This document shows positions 12,847 to 24,157 of a stretch of 40,460 bases of DNA, piece by piece. The number at the start of each line of letters is the position of its first letter. The first letter of the stretch is position 1. The stretch spans positions 1,122-41,581 of the forward strand of contig CDMY01000421.1 in NCBI GenBank assembly GCA_001179505.1, read 5' to 3'. The notes under the pieces were generated by a model. It saw only the letters and a program-made list of their open reading frames with translations. It made no database searches and was not told the origin of the DNA. This DNA comes from Vitrella brassicaformis (Eukaryota > Sar > Vitrellaceae). The translations under genes were made by a program, and so were the position numbers.

Positions 12847-15800
12847 GAAAGGCTCCCAGGCTCCCACGCTACTTCTCGTTTATGCATGACCTGAGCTACG
12901 AAGAGTCACGACTCAGACGGTCAGTAACCCCCCTCCCACCTCCACACACACACATGGGGTGTGTGGCCTTGTGTGTCATGACGACAGCGATATGCGGCCA
13001 ACCTTCCCCCCGCTGCTGGAGTTGGAGCGGCTCGAGCAGAACTTCGATCTGCAGAGGCTGCCGGCCGTCGACCCAAACTGCCAGGCAATCCGTCGACAGC
13101 CGCACACCAGAGGCGACACACGAGGGTGTGGGTGTGTGTGTGTGCAGGTGTACCTGGGGAGCTCTAAGGCCAAGATGAAGAAAGGCCCCAGCCCACAGGT
13201 AGCCACAGACAGGCATCACACCTCCCTCCCTCCCTCCCTGTGTCAATCACTGTCAAGCAATGGGTCCGTCCATTTCTGTGCCTGCCTCCGTGTGTGTGTG
13301 ATCCAATCCCATCAGACGGTGTATGTGCGATCTGTGAGCCACGACCGCAACATCTTTGGCAGCGAGGAGGCGATGCGCTTCATGGTGGACAGCCTTGACC
13401 AGGTGCAGCGGGCGATGCTCGATCCTCGGTAGGTACCTAGGCATTTCCGCTCAGACAGACAGTCTGGCTTGGTGTGCTGCTTGGTGTTTGTGTGTTGTGT
13501 GTGCGTCATTTTGATATGTGGGTCTCTCGATCTGTGCGTGCGTGTGTGTGTGTGTGTGTGTGTAGGGTCCAGAGCACCGCCTCCGGGCGGATCTACCTGC
13601 ACGTGATCCCCATGTTCGAGGACACCACACCCCAACAGATGCAGCAGACTTTCGAGCGAATCATCATGGTACCCCTGCAGCCCTCACACCAACACCAACA
13701 CAGACACCTCTCTCTCTCTTTCTCTCTGTCTCTCGGTGTGTGTGTGTTTGTGTGTGATGCAGGAGTTGCGACGCAGGTACTCTGACCGTCTGCTCAAGCT
13801 GAGGGTTGACCAGATCGAGATTAAGGTACCCCCTGTGGCCACAATTACACCCTTCATCTGCGTCTGTGTCTGTGTGTGTCCATGATGCAGGCGCACATTC
13901 GCGACTCGGAGGGCAACAAGGTCATCCGTCTGGCGGCCAACTCGGAGGGCGGCAGCATGTGGCTCCAGACGGACGCTGTGCTCGAGACGCCAAACCCTAT
14001 CACCGGGGAGCCCGTCAAGTTCAGACCCCTCAGTGGGCCGCAGGTCAGTCATTCCCAGATACACACACACAGACACAGAGAGAGAGATATAGTGTGTGCG
14101 TGTCTATGTGTGTGTAGGAGGTGACATTCGCGACGCCCTACCCAGCGATGGACAAAGTGGCCCTCAAACGGTCAGCCGCGCGACGGACGGGATCCACCTA
14201 TGTCTACGACTTCCTGGGGCTCATCGAGGTACACACACACACACACCTCCCTCCCCCTCTCCCCCTCTATGCGATAGCTGTGTGTGTGTGTGTAGGTTGC
14301 GTTGATCCAGCGGTGGTCAGAGTACCTGAAGGACCTCTCGTCGCTCAAGGAGTCGCCTGCAGCAGCCGGCACCAAGGCGCCTGACATCGACGCTATACCT
14401 GAGGCACGTGTGTTCACACGCACACACACACAGACAGAGAGACAGAGAGAGATAGAGAGATAGAGAGCGTGTTGATGTGTGTGTTGGATGCATTGTCATG
14501 TCAGAATTTCTTCTCTGCCGTCGAGCTGGTGACGACGGACAGCGGCGAGTTGGTGGAGAAGCGGGACTGGAAGGTTGGGGCCAACACCATCGGCATGCTG
14601 GCCTGGCGATGCACACTCAAGGTCCGTCCGTGAGCATGCACCTACCAAGCAGCCACCCACCTACACACACATCTCTCTCTCCCTCTCTGTGTGTGCGTGG
14701 GTGTGTGCAGACGCCCGAGTACCCAGAGGGCCGCGAGATCGTCTTGGTTGCCAATGACGTGACCTTCCAGGTATCTCTCTCTCTGTCCTTATGTGTGTCC
14801 ACCCCTCCGTCCATCTGTATGTCTGTGTCTGTGCTCCTACTTCTATCTATGTCAGGGCGGCTCGTTCGGGGTGACTGAGGACCTCTTCTTCCAGAAAGCC
14901 TCGCAATACGCCAGGGAGAGGGGGCTCCCGCGGATCTACGTCGCTTGCAACTCAGGTGCCCCTCCCAAGCCCCCCNNNNNNNNNNNNNNNNNNNNNNNNN
15001 NNNNNNNNNNNNNNNNNNNNNNNNNNNNNNNNNNNNNNNNNNNNNNNNNNNNNNNNNNNNNNNNNNNNNNNNNNNNNNNNNNNNNNNNNNNNNNNNNNNN
15101 NNNNNNNNNNNNNNNNNNNNNNNNNNNNNNNNNNNNNNNNNNNNNNNNNNNNNNNNNNNNNNNNNNNNNNNNNNNNNNNNNNNNNNNNNNNNNNNNNNNN
15201 NNNNNNNNNNNNNNNNNNNNNNNNNNNNNNNNNNNNNNNNNNNNNNNNNNNNNNNNNNNNNNNNNNNNNNNNNNNCCCCCCCCCCCCCCACACACACACA
15301 CAGAGAGAGAGAGAGGGAGAGAGAGATGCACAGACCATGGTGCTGTCTGTGTGTGCAGGTGCGCGCATCGGCTTGTGGGAGGCGTTGAAGACCAAGTTCA
15401 GGGTGGCCTGGGTTGACCCCGGCAGCCCTTCGCTGGGCTTCAAGTACCTTTACCTCACCAAACACGACTATGACGTAAGTCAAGCGTGTGTGCTCGTGCC
15501 AGCGAGCCACACAGACACGCGCACACACGCACACACTCTCTCTCTCTCTCTCTGTGTGTCTGTGCCTGTGTCGTCAGTCGGTCCCCCCCGGCACTGTCAA
15601 TGTGCATCCCGAGTTGGGCGAGGACGGCGAGACCAGATACGTCATCGACGACATAATCGGCGAGGGCCAGTCCATCGGCGTCGAAAACCTAAGGTGCCGA
15701 CAGACAGACGGCCGTACGGACATCAGCCCTATCCATCGCACCACTCTCTTTCTTTCTCTCTCTCTCTCTGTCCGTGTGTGTCTGTCTGTGTGGCTGTTGA

Positions 15801-18323
15801 CACACAGGGGTTCCGGCCTGATCGCCGGTGAGACCAGCCGCGCCTACGACGAGACCTTCACGCTCTCCTACGTCACGGGGCGGTCAGTGGGCATCGGGGC
15901 CTACCTCGTGCGGCTCGGCCAGCGCACCATCCAGATGATCAACGGGCCTCTGCTGCTCACAGGATACCAGGTAGGGTGCGTCTGTCGGTCTGCGCAGACC
16001 TCTGTGTCTGAAACTGGTCTCTCTCCCTCTCTCTCTCTCCCTGTGTGTGTGTGTGTGTGTGTGTAGGCGTTGAACAAGCTGCTGGGTAGGGAGGTGTACG
16101 CCTCACAGGACCAGCTGGGCGGCCCCCAGATCATGTACCAGAACGGCGTCTCGCACAACGTGGTCGAGAACGACCAGCAGGGCGTCAGGTGTGTACCCAC
16201 CATCTGACACACACGTGCCACACACGCACCTGTGTGTGTGTGTAGGGAGATCCTCAAGTGGCTTTCTTATGTGCCCAAGACGGCCAAGGACCTGCCGCCG
16301 CCACTCACGAGCGTCGACCCACCGTCGAGAAACGTGGAGTACGTGCCTCCCAGGTACCCACCCCCCCACACCCCCCCAGCACCCACACACCTGTCTGTGT
16401 GTGTGCGGATGGATGGACACAGCACACCGTACGACCCCCGTCACATGCTCGAGGGCACCACCCTCCCCAACGGCACCTTCCTCAGCGGCTTCTTCGACAG
16501 AGGATCCTTCACCGTAACCCTCTCCTCTCCCCCCCACAACACAGCCCCCCAACAGCACACCCATTCCCATTTGTGTGCCTGGCCTGTGTGTGTGTGTCTC
16601 TGTACAGGAGTACCTTGGTGGGTGGGGTAAGGGAGTGGTGGTGGGCCGCGCGCGGCTGGGTGGGATTCCGATGGGCTGCATCGCTGTGGAGACGAGGACG
16701 GTTGAGGCGCGCATCCCTGCGGACCCCGCCAATCCTGAGTCGAGGGAGGCCGTCATGCCACAGGCCGGACAGGTACGTGTCTGTGGCTGGCTGGCTGGCT
16801 GGCTGTCTCACTGTCTGTCTGTTGATCACATGGATGGATGGATGGATGTGTGTGTGTGTGTGGCGGGGGACAGGTGTGGTTCCCCGATAGCGCTTTCAAG
16901 ACCGCTCAGGTGCGTGTGGGCAGGCAGGGATGGATCAGCTGAGAGAGTGAGATGAGATGAGATGAGATGTGTGTCGATGTGTGTGCAGGCGATCGAGGAC
17001 TTCAACCGGGCGGAGAACCTGCCCCTGATCATCTTCGCCAACTGGCGAGGGTTCAGCGGCGGCACCAGAGACATGTTCGGCGAGATCCTCAAGTTCGGCA
17101 GCATGATCGTCGATGCGCTCAGAACCTACCGGTCAGTCCCTCTCTCCCACACACACCCAGAGAAGGCCTACCGCAATCGACTGCCATGGTTGCAGCCACC
17201 CGGTGTTCATATACATCCCGCCCAACGGGGAGCTCCGCGGCGGTGCCTGGGTGGTGGTGGACCCCACCATCAACGAGGACAAGATGGAGATGTACGCTGA
17301 CGTCGACTCGCGCGGAGGCATCCTCGAGCCGCCCGGTACGCGCGAAAAGACCCTCTCACCGCGTGTGTGTGAGCACCTTGATGTGTCGGTTGGGGTGGGT
17401 GTAGGCATCTGTGAGGTGAAGTTCCGGTCGGCCGATCAGATCGACCTGATGCACCGGCTTGACCCTGAGCTGAGGGAGCTGGACAAACAGCTGGAAGACT
17501 GCATGGTACGCATCACGCAGGGAGGGAGAGAGAGGGAGAGAGGGAGAGAGGTGTGTGCGTGTGTGTGCGTGGTTGATTGTATGTGTGTGTATGGTTAGGT
17601 GGACAGCGACGCGCTTGATCTGAAGGCAAAGATCAAGAAGAGGGAGGACGCACTCATCCCCCTCTACCTCCAGCTGGCACACTCATACGCCGTATGCCGA
17701 ACCACAACACAGCGCACCCACACGCTCGACGTGTGCCCCTCCGTGTGTGTGTGTGTGTGTGTGCGATCGACGACCGACAGGATCTGCACGACCGCGCCGG
17801 TCGCATGAAGGCCAAGGGTGTGATCCGCGATGCCCTCTCCTGGCCCCGCAGCCGCGACTTCTTCTACTGGCGCACACGAAGGAGGATGGCCGAAGACGCC
17901 ATCCAGTGAGCGACCCGACCGATCTGACCGTCTGTCTCCACACATGGCTGGATGGATGGATGCGTGTGTGTATCAATCAACAGAGACAGGGTGAGGAGGG
18001 TGCATGAGGCGCCGCTCGACAAGCCGGTTGACGAGGCCTTCGCCGACCTGCTGACGAGCAACGGTGTCGACCCCAACGACGACAAGGCCGTCGCGGCATT
18101 CATCGAAAGTGCGCACATTCCCCCCCTCCCATCGCACACAGATGGGCAGGCCTCTACACACCTTCTCTCTCTTTCTCTCTGCGTGCGTGTGTGTCTCACA
18201 GGTGACAGCCCGCCTTTGCAGCAATGGCTGGATGAGTCAATAAAGAAGGCCGTCCTGCTGAAGACGGTAGACCTGCTGGAGCAACACGGGCAGCAGGACC
18301 TCATCGCACGGCTCAAGCCATGA
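6428..18323 (+). CDS. ACC1: Eukaryotic multidomain acetyl-CoA carboxylase, predicted plastid-targeted, about 60 exons
   Basis: Carboxylates acetyl-CoA to malonyl-CoA, the committed step of fatty-acid synthesis, on one polypeptide. Order: leader exons (6428-6549, 6604-6655, 6750-6841); biotin carboxylase from 6940 ([11 protein letters not shown]; the Gly-rich ATP loop KASEGGGGK ends at 8035; [15 protein letters not shown] spans 8698/8779); biotin carrier domain with EAMKMIM (10638-10658); a central region (about 11100-14600); carboxyltransferase from about 14850 ([13 protein letters not shown] across the gap-containing intron, ANWRGFSGG near 17040, [11 protein letters not shown] near 17210) to the TGA at 18321-18323. 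All catalytic landmarks I looked for are present. Exons join in frame with human-type ACC. Five introns (starting 7069, 10844, 12387, 12532, 14404) need GC donors. One junction, near 13110-13147, is unresolved. The apicomplexan plastid ACC has the same multidomain architecture. Confidence 0.95.
6842..6939 (+). repeat. ACC intron with an 18-nt imperfect CA/TG inverted repeat
   Basis: Arm 6854-6871 pairs with 6904-6921 with a single mismatch (6864/6911). Again the odd GC step in the CA arm (6869-6870) faces the odd step in the TG arm (6905-6906). Confidence 0.75.
8283..8385 (+). repeat. ACC intron with a perfect 27-bp CA/TG inverted repeat
   Basis: The arm 8304-8330, a (CA)n tract with one CGC interruption at 8321-8323, is the exact reverse complement of 8355-8381, a (TG)n tract whose GCG interruption sits in register at 8362-8364. 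The loop is a pyrimidine tract (8331-8354). The 3' arm ends directly at the acceptor GCAG. In RNA this would fold into a 27-bp hairpin spanning nearly the whole intron. Confidence 0.9.
10638..10658 (+). other. Biotin attachment site of the BCCP domain
   Basis: Encodes EAMKMIM; the Lys codon at 10647-10649 is the expected biotinylated residue. Exon 10556-10667 carries it, followed by the conserved GxI/SxGDLL half of the domain in the next exon (from 10745). Confidence 0.95.
14976..15275. other. Assembly gap of exactly 300 Ns
   Basis: The gap lies inside one ACC intron (donor at 14956, acceptor ending 15358) and is flanked by poly-C on both sides (14971-14975, 15276-15289). The exons on each side join as NS/GARIGL, so no coding sequence is missing. 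Confidence 0.95.
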
Positions 18324-19515
18324 CTGACTGACTGACTGATCGGCCGACTGCATGACGTGGGCACACGCGACACGCCGCACGAGTGCGTGTGTGTGTGGCG
18401 TGTGTGTGTATTTGTTAACTATTGCGATCTGTGTGCATGTCTGTCTGTCTGTGTGGAAACTCTCTGTGTGCCTGCGTGTGTGTGTGTGTGTGGGTGTGCG
18501 TGGGTGTGTGAGAGAGAGGGGGGTGGGGACATTTGAATCGGTCAATCGCAGAGAGAGGGATGGAGGGATGGAGGGAGGGAGATGTAGAGAGGTTTTTTCA
18601 CCCACCCACCCACACACACACATGCACGCATCCACTCACACACATGAATGTGATCGCATCGCAGCGCGTCAGTGTGTGAGTGGGGAGGTGAGTGGCTGGG
18701 TGAGTGCGTCACTCGCTGGCTGCCTGAAATCAATAAGGGGCAGATTTTGTCCAGCCGAGCGACGCATTCACCCACACGCCCACTGCACACGCACGCCCGC
18801 ACACATCTGGCTAGACAGACACACACGGCATTTTTTCTGCCTCCTTCCCCCTGCGTGTCTCTCTTGAGCTTTCATTTTGTCACTCACAGGTGCAGAGAAG
18901 GGCCTGGCCTGCATGACGGCCCCCTCGACATACATACCTGGTATGTATCACTTTCTAGCAATGCCCCCACCTGATGGCGCGCGTGAGCGTGCGAATGCAT
19001 GTTCAGTCCGTCGTGTGAAATGCATGTCTCTGTCTGTCTCCAGCAGCCCTTCATGTGATTGATGTGCCCATTGTATGTTTGTATCTCTCGTGAGTGCCCT
19101 CTCATACCGTAGGACGGACATACTAGAGAGGACGGCCGGCCCCGCACTGCAGCCGCACACGCAGCTGGCCACATGCAGCACCAGCACAGCCACAGGATTG
19201 AGGATAGAGACTTAGGCCGTACTTCTCACTCACTCCACCTATGCTATGCGTGTGTGGTCGGTATGTATGCCTCGACAGACAGACAGACAGACAGACGCGC
19301 TCGAGAGACCAGTCAAGTGACGACGATGAATTCTTTGTCGCTCGCGACTAGGGACTGTGAGAGACATCCGTCCGTCGTGTCAAATAATGTCTGTGAAGTC
19401 TCTCTCGGCATGTCTGATCTCCATTAAAGCTCGCACCACACACATATGACCACACACACACACCCTCGCACACGCACGCAACACACGGATGCGTGGATGT
19501 CTCTCACATATTGAT
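18324..19515. other. Intergenic region between convergent ACC and EMC2
   Basis: About 1.2 kb holding the two 3' regions. It starts with a (GACT)n run just after the ACC stop, then has TG/GA low-complexity sequence to about 18560, (CA)n patches and a (CAGA)n run near 19275-19294. Short open frames here are repeat-driven. No tRNA or other RNA gene was recognised. Confidence 0.6.
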
Positions 19516-20350
19516 TCACGCGCCCATGTCTTGGAGAACTGCCAGAGTCGACTGCGCATGGCCCCCCTTGACACGCACATAGACCTCCTTGAGCTTCGCC
19601 AGCGCCATCTTGGTCAGCACGCGAGCCGTGTGCTCCTCACGAGTGCTGCTGCTCTGTGTGGTGGATGGGGTGACGCTCTGTGTGGCGGGGCTGTTGGCCG
19701 CCGATGACGACCCATGGCCGTCTTTCCTTTTGCTACTGGTGGGGGGCTTGTCCGTGGCTGGTGATGCTGCCGATGAAGCGATGGGGAAGACTTTGCTGCC
19801 GTGCAGCTGCTCGTTGGCCTGTGGGTCCACCCACACACACACACGCATGGCACACACATCGGTGTGTGTGTGGGTATGTGAGGCGGTGACTTACGAGGAG
19901 TATGCCCCAGAGTGCCCGTGTGTTGCGGTCGTCCATCTCGAGGGCGAAGCAGTAGTACTTGCGGGACAGCTCGTACTCACCTGTGGCGTACAACAGCTGC
20001 ACACGTCCACCCAATGCACACACGCCACCACACACACACACAGAGGGAAATGAGCGTCCAGAATGTGTGTGTGTGTGCATTGGCAGGCGCGTACCTCTGC
20101 GTAAGTGATGACGTAGTAGGGGTTGCGGTGGTCGTACATCACCAGCTCCTCAAAACAAAACGTCGCCTTGCTCAAACTGACACACCAATGATTGGTGCGT
20201 TCACACAGCACACTAGTGAGTAACCATGAGTGCAGCTGAGTGTGGCGGTCTCACTGACCAGTTGTCGCTGATGTAGATCTCGCCCAGCTCGTGCCACGCC
20301 TCAGTGTCTGTCACAAACTCCTCAAGATACCTGCAACCGATCACAGATAT

Positions 20351-20391
<41 letters not shown>

Positions 20392-21168
20392 GATGGCTGT
20401 CACGTGTGTACTATGAGTCACACGGGCTCACTTGTTGAGGTAGTCGACGCACTCGGCCATCCTCCGCTGCCCCTTGTACAGCGCTATGAACCGCTTCCGC
20501 GTCAGCTACACACACACATACACAGGCGGCATGAAGGAACGATCGCCCGTGAGTGTCTCATTCATCTCTCCCCCACCATGTCTTCCGGCTTCTCCTCGAG
20601 TATCTTCTGGTAGATTTGTTTGGCGCCCTGGTAGTCTCCCTGGGCCTCCTTGACCATGCCCTCCAGCCGACGCAGCCGAATGCTGCCCGCAAACTTGGAC
20701 CGCAGGGCTGACATGCAGTACTGACCAACGGAAACAACACACAGACAGACAGACAGACAGACGTGTGTGCCGGCCGGCACTCACAAAAATGCGCAGACGT
20801 ACGTCGATCCATTGTCTGTGCCCCATGTCGCAGGCAGCCAGCAGCACGTGCTCCAGAATCGTGTACACTGTGACATACACAAACACACACCACATCCCGC
20901 GGTGCATCGATATGATATGTGTGGGCAAGATCTCCCCCTCTCTGTGTGCGCCCACGTTCGTCGTGCAGCCTGTTGGAGTATCGCCGCAGCAGCTGAGATC
21001 CATACCGCAAGATCTCATCCGGACGCCTGCACGCCACGCAGACACCGCCAACAAACAAGGATGAGGCGCCTGTGCAGAGTGACGCCACTCCCACTCACAC
21101 CCTCACCGTGTGCTCATGCGCTCCTTGAGTTTCCGCAGCAGCGTCATCTGCGTGCCCGCCTCATCCAT
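19516..21168 (-). CDS. EMC2: ER membrane protein complex subunit 2 (EMC2/TTC35)
   Basis: TPR scaffold subunit on the cytosolic face of the EMC, the insertase for tail-anchored and multipass membrane proteins. The start at 21166-21168 gives MDEAGTQMTLLRKLKERM, like the family N-terminus. Exons then give EILRYGSQLLRRY (about 21000), LRRLEGMVKEAQGDYQGAKQ (20650), KRFIALYKGQRR and DYLNKYLEEFVTDTEAWHEL (20290-20500), the signature AFCFEELVMYDHRNPYY equivalent (20110-20170, here TFCFEELV), and LSRKYYCFALEMDDRNTRALWG (19900-19975). The last exon (19516-19824) has an extra Ser/Thr/Lys-rich stretch before a conserved-looking C-terminal helix (LTKMALAKLKEVYVRV); this insert is not in the animal protein. 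Stop TGA at 19516-19518. Convergent with ACC, divergent from the DUF6816-like gene. Confidence 0.9.
20347..20392. repeat. (CAGA)n microsatellite in an EMC2 intron
   Basis: About ten tandem CAGA units with one CAAA interruption. A similar run is at 20741-20761 in the next EMC2 intron upstream. Confidence 0.85.
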
Positions 21169-21696
21169 CTCGCCGACACCCAACAGCCAGCAGGCCTGTG
21201 CTGATGCCCTGTCCTTCAGTAGAATGGCAATTGAACGTGACCGTAGCAAAGGTGCATAGATCCTCTTTCTACTCTGCCTCTCCCCTGCAGCTTCCCTGCC
21301 GGAGAGCGATTTCACGGAATGCCCTAAGCAACCTGACAGCCAAGTCCCATGTCTTTCACGCACAATCAAACGACGACACGCAACAGGAATCACCCACGCA
21401 CGCTCCACATGCACAGAGGAACCTAAGGAACACACTCACGAGGCCTCCAGGCCGAAACCCACGGCCGTTCGCTGAATACGAGTCGTTTACTGGACTAAGT
21501 CGTAGATCTGGCCGAGTCGCTCCTGAGATGCGCCACCCCGAGCCTCCCCCACGCCGCAGCTTCCCTGACATGCGAGCTCAAAATGCAGGTTGCGAATCTG
21601 TCGACTGCTTTGTCGTGGCTCGCTGCTATGTGGTGTGTCTGACCGCCACCTGCACTGCTGCAGTAGCCTGGATCTGCCGGGGCTTGACTCAAATCA
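21169..21696. promoter_or_regulatory. Divergent spacer between EMC2 and the DUF6816-like gene
   Basis: A 528-bp region between opposite starts, without CA/TG tracts. It should contain both promoters. One frame stays open across it on the plus strand, but that frame is not the one that continues into the downstream conserved exons. Confidence 0.4.
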
Positions 21697-23137
21697 ATGT
21701 GGTGCGTGCGATGGAGGCCAAGGCGGCAGCTGCTGCTGCGGTGGATGCTGATCAGCCTCGTCATGCCGCTCATCAACGCTCTCTTGCGGATGCCATCTCT
21801 GCTGCAAAGAGAGCACTCAGGTAAGAGGCACTCATTGATGTACCTCCAAGTTCCTCACTCTCTCTGTGTTGCGCATGCAGTGCGCAAGGTGTCCAAAAGG
21901 CGGCAGACCGTCACGCATTCAACGCATCATTGGAGTGGAGGCAGCTCCATGGACAGGCGGAGGCACCACATGCATGCAGCCGTATCAGCAGCAGCGGGTG
22001 GCCTCTTCTCTGCCGTCCTCCCATCCCGTGCTGCTGCCGCTGCTACCACTCTGCGTGACCGACTGGACTCCGCTTCCCTCTTGGTGCCTTCCCTCTTCAC
22101 GCTGGGTCCGGGGCAGCGTATGTTGTATGTGCCGGAGTGGCTGTTTGGGACATTCACGACCACCATGCGCTTCATGGCAAGGTGAGGATGAGATGAGATG
22201 GCACATACGTGGGCAAATGTGTGATTCCTGTGTGTTGGATGGATGGGTGGGTGTGTGGATGGGTACAGGGACTATCCACTGGGCGATGAGTATGTGCCCG
22301 ACTACCTAAGAAGGGCGGCCGTCGAGCAAAAAGGCGACATACACACATACATGCAAAGGTGAGTGAGGTCCATCCATCCACACACACAGAGAGGCCACAT
22401 CCATATATGTGACCCACAGGTTCTACGGCACCATCCCCGACACGTTCGACAACAAACTGAAGACCACCCTCGGCCAGCTGCCCAAGAGCGCCATCGTTCC
22501 CGATCTCGCATTCAACGTCAAGGCGGCGCAGGACTCTTTCTCCGGCTACAGTGCGGTCGATAATGTCGACTGGGACATCCGGAACAACCCAGGCAGATAC
22601 ACCATCAACTTCGCAAGGGTGCGTGATGGACGAATGGCAGACAGACACACACTCCCCCCCGCTCTGTGTGTGTGTGTGTGTAGATTGGCCCCGATATGCG
22701 GCCTTTACCGCCTCGCAGGAAGGAAGTGTTCATCAACGGTATCCGCACATCAGACATATCATCGGCACAAGACAGCAGCAATGACGTCTTCGTCACATCG
22801 GAGTTCACTCGCGTCGTCTCCCTCGGTGAGTGCGCCACACACCACATGGGCGCCTTGTGTGCATAATCGTGTGAGTGCAGGTGTGCGTCTCGTCACAGCA
22901 ACCGACGTCGAGACCCTCACAGAGTACGTTCACGAGAGGGATGGGCGTGTGGTTGGGCGTCAGCGGCTGGCGGTGTACCTGACGCCAAACCCCAACAACA
23001 GAGAGGGCAGTCTGTTCTTCCAGACAGGCGGCAAGGCCGTGGCTTTGTACGACTATGCCTTTGAGATGGAGAGGACGGCTGACAGGTGTGTGGTGACGCC
23101 CAAGCAGGTGGTGCAGTGCATTGCAGAAGATATATAG
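21697..23137 (+). CDS. DUF6816-like protein, predicted thylakoid/plastid, 6 exons, about 370 aa
   Basis: Exons 21697-21820, 21881-22181, 22269-22358, 22420-22618, 22684-22825 and 22881-23137 join in one frame to a TAG stop. The core (DYPLGDEYVPDYL, SAIVPDLAFNVKAAQDSF, NNPGRYTI, DVFVTSEFTRVVSL, VETLTEYVHERDGRV, VYLTPNPNNREG, GGKAVALYDYAFEMER) resembles DUF6816 proteins of cyanobacteria, algae and plants; this comes from memory of the family pattern, not a search. The N-terminus has a hydrophobic segment (LLLRWMLISLVMPLINALL), a basic Ser/Thr/His-rich stretch, then DRRRHHMHAAVSAAAGG and SRAAAA, which looks like a Tat-type lumen signal. A three-part route (ER, stroma, lumen) is inferred. The molecular function is unknown. 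Confidence 0.75.
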
Positions 23138-24157
23138 CCACACACACAGACAGGCAGATATATGGCGCGTGTAAAGAGGTGGATACTGGGCTGATGTGGC
23201 TGGATGGGTGTCCGTGTGTGTTGGTGCGCTGACTGTAGAGTAGCGAGTGGCCCCGTGACACATTGAGTGGGCGTCATCACTCTTTGTGTCAGGTGGCCAT
23301 CGAGCAGCCGACAGGCGGCACACAACACACGCCATGCAGCACATAAAGGAAAGAAGAGGCAGCTGCTTGTTTCTTTATTTCATGGCACTTTCAGACCTCT
23401 CTATCGCTCAGACCTCTCTGCCGCTGCGTGTGTGCCGACTCGTGTGCGCATCGATGGATGTGTAAATAATCATTTGCGCCTCTTGGCGGTGGTCTTCTTG
23501 CCTCTTTCTCGACAGACACAACTGGAGAGTTCGCATCTGTTGCAGGTTAATTTTTTATGACGGCATCGGGGGATGAGCCCGTGCTTCGCCGATCAGCTGC
23601 TTTCCGTTTACATCGTGACTCAACCTCGCCAAGCAAACTCGCCTTTTCGTCGCAAAACACCGTCAGAATGGTTCATCTCAGGACAATGTCATGACAAACA
23701 AAATGTCTGTATTTCTCCGTTCATTCACAGAGAGGTTCTTCGTCATCTTGCGGTCATTTTGAGCCATGAATGGTCGGTTTGGATGGCTGATTTGAGTCTC
23801 TTTGGGAGGTGACCCGGTTATCCGGTCCGTTTTTGATTGTGTACAGAGTGATTCAGCCCAGCTGACCCACATACGCAACTGACCCGCTTATAAGGTCCGG
23901 ACTGTAGCTTTGGAAGGGTGAAGGCGTTTGTGTAGGCGTATAGAGACGTCCCTTGACGGATGGCTGCGCAGGCAACGAGCAGAAACACTGCTCTCCAAGC
24001 AGAGCAGAGCAAGCCAAGTCCCCCTTACCCCCACCCACAATCTCCCCCAAACCAGTCCACTTCATCCCCATCATCAACCCCTAATACTCTACACCTCACC
24101 CCACCGACCACACACACACGGCATACACACCAGCGGTGTGCTATGGGCTATGGTGTA
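23138..24157. other. Intergenic region between convergent DUF6816-like and UBC2 genes, with a compositionally odd block
   Basis: 23138-23350 looks like a 3' region. From about 23350 to 23900 the sequence is clearly more AT-rich than its surroundings and free of CA/TG repeats. It holds an imperfect duplication of a TGACCCG-TTAT-GGTCCG word (about 23810-23830 and 23880-23900). A 79-codon open frame at 23573-23812 has no family features that I recognise. No gene is called. Confidence 0.45.

Noticed and set aside
14976-15275. N block as a missing exon of the ACC carboxyltransferase domain
   Set aside because: Flanking exons join as NSGARIGL in frame with no residues missing, and donor and acceptor signals lie on each side.
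12-18000. Many long open frames rich in [17 protein letters not shown] or RERERE
   Set aside because: They are translations of CA, TG, TC and GA repeats within introns and overlap conserved exons in other frames.
18324-19515. Additional small genes between ACC and EMC2
   Set aside because: Frames are short, overlap each other, follow low-complexity sequence, and show no family motif or splice-supported extension.
21198-21824. 209-codon plus-strand frame as the N-terminus of the DUF6816-like protein
   Set aside because: Spliced to the next exon in that frame it meets a stop. The frame starting at 21697 is the one that joins the conserved core in phase.
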